From contig OY743169.1 in the NCBI GenBank assembly GCA_963555705.1, positions 46,364,124 to 46,428,123 on the forward strand: 64,000 nt of DNA. Reading direction: 5' to 3'. Positions 21,690 through 32,864 of this stretch are shown piece after piece. The stretch comes from Ligustrum vulgare. Taxonomy: Eukaryota > Streptophyta > Magnoliopsida > Lamiales > Oleaceae. The translations under genes were made by a program, and so were the position numbers. Each line of letters starts with the position of its first letter. Within the stretch, counting starts at the first letter, position 1. The notes beneath the pieces were generated by a model. That model was not told the origin of the DNA, ran no database searches, and saw only the letters and a program-made list of their open reading frames with translations.

Positions 21690-24149
21690 ATGGAAACATC
21701 AACAGAAACATGTAGACACAAATGGCAAAAGAATTTAGGAACAGATAATATAAGATGTTTTATTTGTAATTGGTATCCAGCAAGAAAACTTAGAGCAAAA
21801 TGTTTAGAATGTTATAAAGAAGCATGTATAAGATGTTTAGAAGAAAATATGGTTATAGAAAAAGAAGAAATAAACATTGAATTAGAAAGAAATAAAATAC
21901 AAATTTCTGAAATTAAAATTCTTAGGAGAAGAATTGAAAATTTAGAAGAAATGCAGCAATTAATGAAAAGAAGAATTGAAATATTAGAAAATAGGAAAGA
22001 TGAGCAAATTATGGTAGAAGAACCAGATTTAGAATGTTCACAAATAAATTATGTTTAAGTAGTATGTAATACAGAAAAACTTAAAACAATCAAAGTAAGA
22101 TGCCAAATTAGAATAGAAAATTATATTATAAAATGCTTAGGATTAATAGACTCAGGAAGTAGTAATTGTATAATAAATAAAAAGTTAATTCCAGATCAAT
22201 ATATTATAGAATCCAAAAATCCAATAAATGCACAACAAATGGATGGAGGATTATATACATACACAGAACTATTAAGACAAAATAGTAAAATAAGTTTTGA
22301 GACTAATTGCGGACTTAGCATAGAATATATATTACCAAAAGACTCAACATGGATCAGACCCTTAAATTTAAAAGAAACAGATTTTATTATAGGTTTAAGT
22401 TTTTTATTAAAAGACAATGGTAGTGTTACAATTACAAAAGATTTCATACATTTTCAAAAACATACACTATTTACCCCTACACAGACAATACATTATCCAT
22501 CAGAGTGCGCTGAGAAGCGTGGTGGAAGCCCTAAAGAAAAAATTTGCCCCTATAATAAAGAAAGAGAATGCCAACTTTTAGAAGAAAAGGAAGAAGACCC
22601 AAATGAAGAAGAAATAGAAGAATTTGGAATAGAGTATGAATCTCTAGAATTCTTAGACAATGAAAAAATTTATGATATGTTAATCACAGAGCAAGATATA
22701 GAAAATTTAATAAATAGACTGGAAAAAATGGAAATATTAGGAGAAAATGTTTTAAAATATTGGGAAAAAGATAGAATTTTTTGTGAAATAAAAATAAAAA
22801 ATCCAGAATACATTATAAGAACTAAAAACATAGAAGCAACTAATTTAGATTTAGAATATTTTAAAATGCATATTGAAGAATTAATAAAATTAGGAGTTAT
22901 TAGAAGATCAGAAAGCCCACATAGATCAGCAGCCTTTATTGTAAGAAAACACTCAGAAATTGTTAGAGGAAAAAGTAGAATGGTTATTAATTACAAAAGA
23001 CTTAATGATAATACAATAGATGATGCATACAAAATCCCAGATAAAACAGTATTAATTAACAAGATTCAAGAATGCAAAATTTTTAGTAAGTTTGATTTAA
23101 AATCAGGATTTTGGCAGGTAAAAATGCACCGAGACAGTATTAGATGGACAGCATTCACATGTCCAGAAGGACATTATGAATGGCTAGTCATGCCATTTGG
23201 CTTAAAAAATGCACCTAGTATTTTCCAAAGAAAGATGGAAGATATTTTTAACAAACATAGTAAGTTTATTATAGCATATATTGATGATATTCTTGTTTTT
23301 AGCAAAAATAGGAGAGAACATAGAGGACACTTACAAATTGTGTTTTCAGAATTTATAAAACATGGATTAATTATAAGCAAAAAGAAAATGATTTTATTTA
23401 AAGAATACATAGACTTTTTAGGAGTTAATATAGGCCAGGGAGAAATAAAGTTACAACCTCATATAGCTCAGAAGGCATTAGAATTTCCAGATAAGTTAGA
23501 AGATTTGAAACAAATTCAAAAATTCTTAGGACTGGTAAATTATGCAAGACCATTTATAAAAGATTTAGGAAAAATAGCAGGACCATTATATTCTAAGACC
23601 TCTCCCACAGGACAAAGATTCTTTAATCAAGAAGACATTAGACTGGTCCAAGAAATCAAAGATAAAATAAAAAATTTACCAAAACATGCAATGCCCTTAG
23701 ACACAGATTTCTTAATAATAGAAACAGATGGAAGCATATTAGAATGGGGAGCCATTTTACTATGCAAACCAAACAGATATGCAGATAAAAATACAGAAAG
23801 AATTTGCAGATACAATAGTAGAAACTATAAGGAAAAAGGAAATAAGAGTAGCATAGATGCAGAACTTCTAGCTGTTAATTATGCGCTAGATAGTTTCGAA
23901 TTATTTATTATCTCAAAGAAAGAAATCATAATAAGAACAGATTGTGTTGCCATTGTATCCTTCTATAATAAATTAAAATTAGATTCTAAGAAAACTAGCA
24001 GAAGAAGATGGTTAAATTTTGTAGATAGAATTACGAACACATGAATAAACATAGAGTTTGAACATATCAAATGAGTAGATAATAAAGCAGCAGACATCCT
24101 TAGTAGAATGGTAGAAAGTAAAGAAATTGTTGAGATAAACTTATTCTGA
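21690..24149 (+). pseudogene. Pararetrovirus polymerase: protease, RT, RNase H (broken)
   Basis: The ATG at 21690 lies inside the end of the coat-protein ORF. The first 120 codons hold a Cys-rich region (CRHKW...CFICNW...CLECYKEACIRC) and a coiled coil. A TAA at 22056-22058 interrupts the frame, followed by the aspartic protease (LIDSGSSN, about 22146). RT spans roughly 22,830-23,450 with the catalytic YIDD at about 23,278. RNase H follows with LIIETDGS and SSIDAELLAV. TGA codons at 24042-24044 and 24072-24074 break the last RNase H block (DNKAADILSR), and the frame ends at 24149. The enzyme would have copied viral pregenomic RNA into DNA. Confidence 0.9.
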
Positions 24150-24164
24150 TCTTATTTTCTACAG

Positions 24165-25577
24165 ATGTCTAGACCTCCTCCAAGACCAGGAATTCCCCCA
24201 GGAAATTACTTTGCATCATTTCAGACTCCATCTACTCAGAACAGACCATATTACTCAGAACGATTAAGATTTGGTAACCAAGAACTTATTTGTTTTCCTA
24301 GTAGTAATATTTCTTTCAAAGCACTTGCACACGTCTCACTTTCAAAAGAAGAAAAATGCATCTTAGACAATTTATGGATTTCATACAATAAGAATCCAAA
24401 AGACCAGAAATATTTTCTTGCATGCATGAATGCATTGTCAGAACACTTTAATCAGAACAGAACAAAGTTTAAGTTTTATGTTGTCATTAAAGGTCATAAG
24501 TTAGGTGTTTTTCATACATGGTTAGAAGTTTTAGAAAGCATTAGCAATTTTAAAGATCCACTTTACAAAGGCTTTACAAGTTTAAAAGAGGCCCTTAATT
24601 CAGCCAGACAACTCATAGGTATCAACTTCTTTGTTTCCCCTTCTCTCAAGAATTACCAAGACCCTCCTCTTGATTTTTCGCCAAGCAGAGACGAAAACAT
24701 TTTTTGTAATCATTGTGAATGCATGAAGAACAATTTTAGAGTTATTAATGAAGCCAATCAGAACCTCATTTCAGAAAGAACGCTTCTACAAAAGAAGATC
24801 ACAGAGTTGGAGAAAGAAATTATCAATTTAAAGCTTAGCATAGGAAAAGGTACTACTGAGCCCAAGAAGTCAGTAGCTAGTCCGGTTCAAACGGTAGCCG
24901 GTAAAGACTTTTCAAACCCGTTAATGGCTATGGACTTGCCAAAAGCCCAACAGACTCAGGGAACTGTTGATTTCCCTACTACACAAGCCCATTTACTTTT
25001 TGAAAAGACCCAGCAATTTCCTCCTCAGAACAAAGAAATTTGGGACACACTGGGTCAGCCCAGTGGAAAGTTTGATTATCTTGTCAAATATTCCCAAGAA
25101 CCATCCTTCAGCCCAGTCCAAAATTTTAGCCCAATACAAAGTACCCAAGAAGAATCCAGTAACCAGAATTCAAAAGGAAAAGAGATCATACAAGAAGTCC
25201 AAGATCCAGAAGACGATATTGTTTCAATTAACCATTTACTTTCTCAAATTCAAAAATTTCAAAAGACCCCATTCAGCCAGGAAGAGACATCAAAAAGAAA
25301 GAAAAAATTTGTAATCAGAAAGAAAAAAGAAAAAGGAATTCAAGAAAAAATGGATGAAGCCATAGAGAAAGCTTTTGAAAGAATTTTTTCTAAGAATAAA
25401 ACAGAAAATGAAAAAGAAATTTCAGAATGTCCACAGAATAAACCAGTGCCAGAAGACAACGAAGACAGATCTAGTCCAGGAAATAGCAGGTACGGAGACC
25501 AAGAAGGAGAAGGCTACAATAATTCAGATAGTGGAATGTCTTTTTCATCAACAGCAGAACATAATTTAAATACATAA
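24165..25577 (+). CDS. Pararetrovirus viroplasmin/transactivator-like protein
   Basis: An intact 470-codon ORF begins 15 bases after the polymerase stop. Residues about 107-155 (KFYVVIKGHKLGVFHTW ... YKGFTSLKEAL) match the RNase H1 N-terminal-like fold found in caulimovirus ORF VI proteins, which form inclusion bodies and allow reinitiation of translation. A CNHCEC motif near residue 187 is followed by a coiled coil (LLQKKITELEKEIINLKLSI), a low-complexity Gln/Ser region and a basic patch (KRKKKFVIRKKKEK). The ATG directly follows TTTTCTACAG, a good splice acceptor, so expression from a spliced RNA is possible. It is the best kept gene of the copy. Confidence 0.85.
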   Translation: MSRPPPRPGIPPGNYFASFQTPSTQNRPYYSERLRFGNQELICFPSSNISFKALAHVSLSKEEKCILDNLWISYNKNPKDQKYFLACMNALSEHFNQNRTKFKFYVVIKGHKLGVFHTWLEVLESISNFKDPLYKGFTSLKEALNSARQLIGINFFVSPSLKNYQDPPLDFSPSRDENIFCNHCECMKNNFRVINEANQNLISERTLLQKKITELEKEIINLKLSIGKGTTEPKKSVASPVQTVAGKDFSNPLMAMDLPKAQQTQGTVDFPTTQAHLLFEKTQQFPPQNKEIWDTLGQPSGKFDYLVKYSQEPSFSPVQNFSPIQSTQEESSNQNSKGKEIIQEVQDPEDDIVSINHLLSQIQKFQKTPFSQEETSKRKKKFVIRKKKEKGIQEKMDEAIEKAFERIFSKNKTENEKEISECPQNKPVPEDNEDRSSPGNSRYGDQEGEGYNNSDSGMSFSSTAEHNLNT

Positions 25578-25850
25578 GATGCTGCCGACACTACAAGACA
25601 AAGAACTTTTAGAAAAGAAGATGCTGCCGACAAAACTTTTAGAAAAGAAGATGCTACCAACAAAACTTTTAGAAAAGAAGATGCTCTTAGGATAAGTTTG
25701 TCCAAAACTTTTTTGACCAGAGTTGCTCGGAGAAACGCGTGTCAAAAAAGCATAAGACAACTTTAAAAAAGCAAAGATAGCTGTAAAAAGAAAGACACGT
25801 TTTAGGATAGACTTGTAACTTTGCTCCCAAGAATTTATCTATATAAGGAT
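25578..25850 (+). promoter_or_regulatory. Pararetrovirus promoter with tandem repeats and TATA box
   Basis: Three to four copies of a 31-bp unit (core ACTTTTAGAAAAGAAGATGC, 25,607-25,687) follow the viroplasmin stop. TATATAA lies at 25840-25846 in the context CTATATAAGG, with transcription expected to start near 25,870. Position after the last ORF and the tandem upstream repeats are as expected for the pregenomic RNA promoter of this family. Confidence 0.7.
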
Positions 25851-25910
25851 TTGTTTTCAGAAGGGAAAGGCAAGAGTTTTCAACTTGTGATCTCCTTGCT
25901 CTCAACCCTC

Positions 25911-25953
<43 letters not shown>

Positions 25954-26160
25954 CCTTATATCAGAAAAATTCTCAATCCAAAAACCCTTGTATAGAAAAC
26001 TGTGAATACCTCTAAGGTACTTTTTCTTTCCAAGTTTTATTAGATCCTTTAAGGGATTTTCCGAAAGGGAAATCCTTAGTTGTATTATCTTTATAATGTT
26101 TCAATGAATCTCCAAAAAGTTTATTTATATTTTGAATTTATGTTTTTAATTTTAGCAGTA
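25851..26160 (+). other. Pararetrovirus leader start with A38 tract
   Basis: This is expected leader sequence downstream of the TATA box. An uninterrupted A38 tract lies at 25912-25949. CTCTAAGGTAC at 26,011 contains a plausible splice donor (AAG|GTAC at 26017). An imperfect hairpin, AAGGGATTTTCC / GGGAAATCCTT, follows at about 26,050-26,075. The right limit of viral DNA is uncertain; it could extend to about 26,420. Confidence 0.5.
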
Positions 26161-28334
26161 CATATGATGTAAATTTTGTTGGTATAAATCATTTCATCCT
26201 ATGCATATCATGAAAGCATAACTTGATTTCTAGAAGCCATACTGTTTTTAGGTTAATCCTGAGTGACCCAGAAAGATAGGATTGTTGGCCGGAGTAAGCC
26301 TATTTGGATCCTTAAGTACTGGGGAAAAGGTTAGTTAACCTAGGAATCTTGTAAGGGAGTGCCAGTGGTAACCTTATAGGAAGAAGTCATGTTCAAGATG
26401 ATATGTCTTAGGTGGTGAAAAAAAAAACTTGGGGCTCATCAACTGTAAATTTCTTGACTAAAGCAAAAAGATTAGATTTTGTGGTGGGTTTGAGTGAAAT
26501 GTGGTTGATGATCAATTCAAGTTTGACGGATGAGTTTCCTGAAAATGGAATTATGTGTCTGGTGTTTGGAGAAAGGAAGACAAGGCTCTTATAAGCCAAA
26601 TTTTTTATAGGTAGGGTCGATTTACACGATATTTGTTAAAGGTAGAGATGTTTTCCACCAAATGTTTTCAAAGGTTAGGACACTCTTTATCAAAGTTAAA
26701 GGTAGTGACGTAGAGAACCAGGTTCATTTCAAGCAAACTTTGTTACTTTTTCCCTTCTACAACTTTATGCTTCGTCTTTTCACAATTGAAATTCAGACTG
26801 AAATGTGACAGTTAACTGATACACCTCCTATTCTTTATGCTCTATTCTTGTAGTTGAACATATTCATGGTGAAGAGTTGGCCGTTTGTCGTTTTCACATT
26901 ATTTTTTAGAAGTAATTTGTTTATGAATTTATTTTTTAAATATTTACTAGAAGTTAACAACTGGGATGGTAAAGAAATAAATGAGTTATACTTGATTTGG
27001 ACGAAAATGCCTTTCAAAAAGACGTCTTGCTCCAAAAATTGGAAACGTTAGGACGTTTTGTACCAAAAATAAGAACATTGGAATGTTTTGCACAATGATT
27101 ATCAAACGTATGGACGTTTTGTGCTAATTACCCCCCAAATATAAGTTTCCATCTTGAGTAACAATGATTTAGGGGGGAATGGGCCCACATAAATGTATAA
27201 ATATACTAAAAATACGAAAAAAATTATAATATATATTTATGCACATTATAAACCCATAAAACTGAAATTATTTATTTAAAAAAAAATTGGATATTGAATA
27301 TCAAATAATATGCTAATAGTTTCAGATTATCAAAACATTGTGCAATCTTAGAGAACAAACAATACAACATAAATGGAAAATAGTTTCTGATCCGATGAAA
27401 TAGAAATAATTTAGGCATCAAAGTTTAGATCATCCTGGATAAATTGCATAGATAGTAATACAAAAAATGTATCAGAAAAAACTTAGGTATCATTCTCTTT
27501 ATTGTTTCTGTGTGTTTTCAATTTTCAACTTTCGAAAAGACTGAAAATTCGTTAACTTGCTTGTTTTCGAAAACGCATTTTCAAAAACAACCAAGATTTT
27601 ATCAAAGGAAACTCAAAATGTGATTTTTTGCACTTAAAACGAGGAAAACAAGTCGAATTATTCAAAAAATATATATTTGTCATTGACTTTTCCTGCCCTT
27701 TCATTTCTTCCCAAACGACCCCATTTCCTCCCAGACCTCCACCACCATCATCATCACCACTACCACCACCTTATCCTCATCCTCATCCTCATCCACACCT
27801 CCCACCACCACCTCGAACCCATGGCCACCACCTCAGGAAGGAATAATGTACATATTTAGGCGCAATTTTAGACGACAGAGGAAAAATGTACAAATTCAAA
27901 CCTACGATTTCAGTTGGTGATTTCATTTTACAGACCAAGGTCTAAATAGGATACAATTGAATCCGTTTTCTGTAACTTTTCTAGGATACTTGTTAGGAAA
28001 GAAATTAGTGTTTGTGCGGTAGATAAAGAGTTTGTGCACTGTTGTTTGTGGAGGTTATTGGTACAGGTAGTGTGGAGAAGGTGGAGATGGAGAGAGCTGA
28101 GGTCGAAGGTTTTAGAAAGTTGTAGGGGTAGGGGTTGGAGGTTGAATACAGTTGCAGAGAGCTAGATTTGGGTTCACACAGGTGTCATCCGGAGTGGGGA
28201 TTGAGGCTAGGTGTTGAATGATTTGATTATTTATTAGATCAATTAAATGGGTCAACCATATTTTCGAAGATTGATCTACGGTTAGTTTATCATTAACTAA
28301 AGATATAAATTGAACATATCCCAAAAATTACATT
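26161..28334. other. Non-coding DNA between viral copy and gypsy fragment
   Basis: No gene is supported. Positions 26,990-27,140 contain 'aacgttaggacgttttg' and 'aacgtatggacgttttgtgc', the same phrase family as the foldback element at 39348-40906, so a degraded relative is likely. Positions 27,735-27,825 are a low-complexity CCA/CATC-rich tract that gives spurious Pro/His ORFs. Confidence 0.5.
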
Positions 28335-29275
28335 TCAAACCCTGTATGAACATTTTGAATTTCTGGTAATGCCATTCGGATTGACAAATGCTCCTACCGC
28401 ATTCATGAACTTGATGAATTGCGTCTTTCGAGATTATTTAGATAAACTTTTCATTGTATTCATAGATGATATCTTAATTTATTCAAAGGATCATCAACAA
28501 CACGCAGAACATTTGAGAATAGCCTTGTAAATTCTGCGAGGAAAGAAGATTTATGCCAAGTTTTCCAAGTGTGAGTTTTGGCTAGACAAAGTACTCTATT
28601 TAGAGCATGTAGTATCAAAAGAAGGAATTGCAGTAGATCCCTAGAAAGTTGAGGTAGTATTTAGGTGGAATCAGCCTACTACCTGTACAAAAGTACAAAG
28701 TGTTCTTGGTCTAGCTAGATACTATCATAGATTTTTTTAATACCTCTCGAAGATAGATACACCACTAATCAAATTAATGCGGGAAAATGTATTATTTAAA
28801 TGGTCAGAGGAATGTCAGAAAAGCTTTCAAGGGTTAAAGAAAAGGTTAACAAAAGCTTGAATATTAACCATTCCACGAGGAGATGTGGGATGTGCTATGT
28901 ATAGCGATGCTTCTAAAAATGACCTTGGTTGTGTGTTGATGCAACAAGAAAAATTGATAGCATACGCATCTCAACAATTGAAACCTTATGAGCAGAACTA
29001 TCGTGTGCATAATCTGGAGCTTGTTACTATAGCTTTCACCTTGAAATTGGGTGACACTATTTATATGGCGAACATTGTGAAATTTATACAAATCATAAAA
29101 CCTGAAGTATTACTTTACCCAAAAAGAATTAAACATGAGGCAAAGACGATGGTTAGAATTTGTAAAAGATTATGACTGTGGAATTAACTATCATCCAGGG
29201 AAAATCAATGTGGTAGCCGATGTATTAAGTCGAAAGGTAGCAACAAAAAGCAATCGAGTCAAGGAACTATAGAAA
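28335..29275 (+). pseudogene. Ty3/gypsy RT-RNase H fragment
   Basis: The frame reads [16 protein letters not shown], then [11 protein letters not shown] (the catalytic FIDD, about 28,459), LGLARYYHRFF and the RNase H start YSDASKNDLGCVLMQQ, ending with [18 protein letters not shown]. In-frame stops (for example after HLRIAL and VDP) and frameshifts disable it. It begins abruptly at about 28,335 and stops before integrase. The wording suggests a chromovirus-type gypsy element such as Tekay/Del. Confidence 0.88.
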
Positions 29276-30433
29276 TATATAGAGAAATTACAACTTGAAA
29301 TAATGGACCCAGGAAAGACTCATATGTGTACTTTAATTGTATAGCCTACATTGTTGGATTTAATAAAAGAAGCTCAAAAGACATATGCCTCGGCTATAAA
29401 ATACGAAATAGTGTAAGTCAAGGACCTTATGATTTCAACATTTCCGATAAAGGAATTTTGAAATGTATACACACGAGTCTATAACAAGGAAATAGCTTAA
29501 ACTCTTCCCAAAACCATTTTCAATTTTTCTTAACTTTAAAGTTATCCTGTCATTTCAATTTTGATTCCAAATTAGGGTATGTTAATGCAATAGCATGACC
29601 TTGAGAAGTTCTCAATCATACATGTAGAGATTCTGCATCATTTGTATAAATAAAATGTTGAGATTTAGTCAAGATCAGAATTTGATTACAGGTGCAGAAC
29701 CACATATATCGATACCATGTATCAATACATTAAACAATTTTCTGTAAAACATATTTCTAATTTTTTATTCTTTTGAAATTTTCAGGTCTCGGTAATTGTA
29801 AGTAACACTTGTTCTTGTTTATATGATCTTAAATTCTACTTCGTGCTTTAATACATGATTTATATAGATATTGCATAAAATATTTTTTCATAATATTAAT
29901 ACCATACTCTATCCTGCTTATTAGCTCACTTGTGACGCTTGTCATGATATCGTGCCACAATGTGGTTATGCTTGTTAACAAATCCATGAATTTTGAGTCG
30001 CTGCTTGAATTAGTGGGATACCACTCTTGAATTCAAGTTATTTATTTCCTGCTTGTTATATTACGAGCACGTGATAGTTGTTGATTTGTAATATGGGCCC
30101 ACTAAAAGTCTTGTTCTTGAAAAGAAACTTGTTACTTGGTGAATACATGTTTTTCATGTTTTCAACTTGTAGACGTTGAAATGTAAGTATTTGAAGCGAC
30201 TTCAACGGGAGGCAAGTATCATCTGATGGCTCGAAATATATGTATATTATTGAGACAGAGATTTGGAGTTATCCACTAGAATATCCAACCCTCTACCAAT
30301 ATGAGTTTGCTCATATTCGGATTGAATACTATCATGTTGATATTTTTGAGTTTTTGTATTCTAAAAGCCATGACATTACTAATGGTTATTAAGTTTAAAC
30401 GTTTTGTAAGATGTGAAGGCCTTAGGATCTTTT
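29276..30433. other. Non-coding DNA, probably gypsy remnant
   Basis: No ORF of note. It directly follows the gypsy fragment and may hold its degraded 3' end. The target duplication CTTTT of the next element ends it (30429-30433). Confidence 0.4.
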
Positions 30434-30656
30434 TGTTATAAATATATATAAATCCCTCACCTAATTTCTACCTAATTTCTTACCTAATATCTACCTAATT
30501 TATATTGTAAAGAATTATTGTGAATGACTTTATCTTCCTATAAATAGAGGCATTCATTGTTGTATTTCCTACACCTAATGGAATGAGAATTCTCCTCTCT
30601 ATTCTCTCCATCTCTTCCTCTCTAATTCTTGTTTAGATTTTGATAGTTTTATAACA
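30434..30656 (+). repeat. 5' LTR of the LOG-carrying element
   Basis: It runs TGTTATAAAT...TTTTATAACA, 223 bp, with TATAAATAG at 30,539 as the core promoter. It is identical to the 3' copy. Confidence 0.96.
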
Positions 30657-31287
30657 CGTTATCAGCACGAGTCTCTAGTCAATTGAGTAATACGACGGGA
30701 GTATGCTCTACAGTTGCATCTAAATGATGAACCTCTGTATCAGAAACCAGATTATTATTAATCAACGTTTCATATTTCAAATCTAGTGTTTTTGGTATTA
30801 GAAAATCATTTATACATCATAGATTAGAAAATCAATTCCAAGTCCATAGAAAAAATTGGAGAAATTGTGTAACCCGAAACTTTCAAAGCAAATTCACGCA
30901 CCGTAACGGATTGGACTATTATGAATACCTTGACTGAAAGATATGATTCACTCACTCATGAAAGGTAATTATTTCATTACGTTGATACCGCCTATATGGT
31001 CGGTTTAATTATTTCATTATGTTGACATCGCCTATATGGTCGGTTTAATTATTTTATTATGTTGACACTGCCTATATGGTCGGTTTATCAATTGAATACA
31101 TATAAACACCTCAATTGTTGGTTAATTCTAACATATTAGAGGATTGTTGTCAACATATATACATGGAGGTATAACCCCAGTATTTTTATTGTTAATATAT
31201 ATACAATATTATTGTTAATATATACTTGGTGGTATAACCCTAGTATTATTATTGTTAATACAATATTGTTATTTAATACTTCATTAA

Positions 31288-31628
31288 ATGATACCAGAAG
31301 TTATCACTACTAAAGATAGATAATATTTCATCAAATGATACCAGAAGTTATCATTACCAAAAAGTTGGTAAATGTTGATAAAAATATTTTATCCAATGGT
31401 ACCAGAAGTTACCAATATCTGAATTTGAATGGGTGGATGAAAATTATTCAACAAGAGAATGTTGATGTATGATAAGATAATATCACATGATAGCACGGAT
31501 ATGGCTAATGTGAAAATAATCTCACCAGTATTATGAGATAAATGTTAGATGATAAGTGCCTGGAAAAGTTCTTGCACGAGCACTTATATATTCCAGAAGA
31601 AGTACATATTTACTCCAGAAGAAGTAAA
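31288..31628. repeat. Hairpins with CCAGAAG loop, left group
   Basis: Short inverted repeats surround an almost fixed core: TGATA-CCAGAAGT-TATCA (31289), AATGATA-CCAGAAGT-TATCATT (31334-31355), GGTA-CCAGAAGT-TACC (31398), and TTTACT-CCAGAAGA-AGTAAA (31609-31628). The arm sequence differs each time but stays self-complementary. Confidence 0.75.
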
Positions 31629-31949
31629 AATTATCATCTAAACATACTGAAATGATATTATTATTGCTCCTGAAGAAGCATAAACGAGACATACATGCAA
31701 AATGCAAAAGGGGAAAATATTTATGATCCTCAAAATTAGAGATGTGTTTCGGGAGTAGCCGTATCCTACCACCTCTGACCTTTTGAGGAAATAAAGAAAA
31801 AGTGTGTTTCAAGAGTAAGAAATACTCCATACTCTACCACCTTAAATCTTTGAGGTACACAAGATTAAAACATTGATAAAATCCTAGAAATTTATGGTGT
31901 GTCTCAAGAGTGAGAATACTCCGTACTCTACCACCACCTATTCTAGAGT

Positions 31950-32603
31950 TCACAAAGATAAATTTACATTAACCGGACTCCATTTTTGCTTGATTCCCCT
32001 TCCTTGCGACCAATCTATCTTTACTCCTGCTGGATCTTGTATTGGAATATATGATTGCAACTTATCCAGCAGTTCCTCGATAGTAGGAGCAGAAATAAGG
32101 ATTCTCCTAGAAAATGGAGATATGAATCCCTGTTCCACAGCATAATCAAAAAATGTTAGCAAACCATCAAAGAAATTGTTTACATTTAAAAGCCCAATAG
32201 GCTTAGTATGGAGATCTAGTTGAGCCCATGAAGTAATATTAAAGATTTCTTCTAAAGTACCAAAACCTCCAGGCAGGGCTATGAAGGCATCAGAACCATA
32301 TAACATGCAAGTTATGCGTTCATGGATAGATAAGGTTTGTACTTCATGCCCTTGTGTTTTGCCTGCAATATCAGCTAAAGGAGTAGGTATAACACCTATC
32401 ACTCTTGCTTTCTCTACTAGAGCGGATTGTGAAACACAACCCATCAATCCACTGCTACCTCCTCCATACACGAGAGTGATACCTTTCTCTCCCAATTTCT
32501 TTCCAAGATCCACTGCAGCTTCTAGATACCCAAAACCTTTTCCTACTTTTGATCCACAAAATACACAGATAGTTTTAATCTGTCGAAGTTTTGATCCTTC
32601 CAT
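31950..32603 (-). CDS. LOG-like: LOG-type cytokinin riboside 5'-monophosphate phosphoribohydrolase, intron-free copy
   Basis: The 217-residue ORF is intact and has the full lysine-decarboxylase-like LOG fold. It shows GGGSSGLMG at residues 47-55, HER at 94-96 (the Arg is the usual catalytic one) and PGGFGTLEE at 111-119. LOG enzymes release active free-base cytokinins from their nucleotides in the cytosol. Length is normal for the family. Residues 97-99 (ITC) depart from the usual Lys-Ala-Glu after HxR. Known plant LOG genes usually have several introns; none is present here. It lies within an LTR element, antisense to it. TTCTCTCAAAG before the ATG reads like a normal leader. It is either a retro-copied, captured gene or a copy from an intron-poor LOG. 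Confidence 0.9.
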   Translation of the reverse strand: MEGSKLRQIKTICVFCGSKVGKGFGYLEAAVDLGKKLGEKGITLVYGGGSSGLMGCVSQSALVEKARVIGVIPTPLADIAGKTQGHEVQTLSIHERITCMLYGSDAFIALPGGFGTLEEIFNITSWAQLDLHTKPIGLLNVNNFFDGLLTFFDYAVEQGFISPFSRRILISAPTIEELLDKLQSYIPIQDPAGVKIDWSQGRGIKQKWSPVNVNLSL

Positions 32604-32864
32604 CTTTGAGAGAATAAGGAAGGAAAAACTTATGAGAAAATGATATTTTGGGATGCATAAACTGTGAAAACCATTGGCTTTTTAAACTTGTAAAACTTCA
32701 CTATTTACTGCTCGTATTTCGAAAAAGTGAAGATTTACTTTTGACAAAATCACCCTACTCACCTTTCGGTGATTTAATATTTTTAACCAGCCTTTATCAA
32801 AACCCTTGAAAGGAAACAGAAATATATTTTATATGTGCATATATATCAAATGATTTACCTTGTA
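32604..32864. other. Spacer between the two captured ORFs
   Basis: 261 bp of AT-rich sequence. On the minus strand, six bases after the stop of the 190-codon ORF, AAG|GTAAAT looks like an intact splice donor. The spacer may therefore contain original genomic flank of that gene as well as the LOG leader. Confidence 0.5.

Larger units (their letters stand above)
16574..21738 (+). pseudogene. Pararetrovirus coat-protein ORF, broken and split by an insertion
   Basis: The first 298 codons (16574-17470) are acidic in the middle and end in TAA. The frame continues after it, shifts near 17,520 and runs on as 17530-18002, where FVNKIQILITGADP and the following helical block match the caulimovirid capsid core. 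A 3,260-bp insertion (18003-21262) then splits it. Beyond the insertion comes a very basic stretch (about 21268-21420) and a CCHC knuckle (CFVCNSNEHLARTC, 21427-21468), the C-terminus of a coat protein. The ORF ends at 21738, overlapping the polymerase start by 49 bases in another frame. I see no clear 30K movement-protein signature in the N-terminal part. Confidence 0.8.
15215..26160 (+). mobile_element. Endogenous pararetrovirus (caulimovirid), nearly full length, broken
   Basis: Six plus-strand coding units follow each other in strongly A-rich sequence typical of caulimovirids: a 131-residue ORF, a frameshifted ORF after a tRNA-Met primer site, a 106-residue ORF, a coat-protein ORF with zinc knuckle, a protease-RT-RNase H ORF and a viroplasmin-type ORF. 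A promoter with TATA box follows. Without the 3.26-kb insertion at 18003 the span is about 7.7 kb, within the usual genome size of the family. Nonsense codons and frameshifts in several ORFs show it is a dead copy. Both outer limits are approximate. The genus cannot be fixed from sequence alone. Confidence 0.85.

Noticed and set aside
27628..27859. Pro- and His-rich ORFs
   Set aside because: Simple-sequence CCA/CATC tract.
31894..32643. Plus-strand ORFs opposite the LOG gene
   Set aside because: Shadows of the LOG ORF; no domain on the plus strand.
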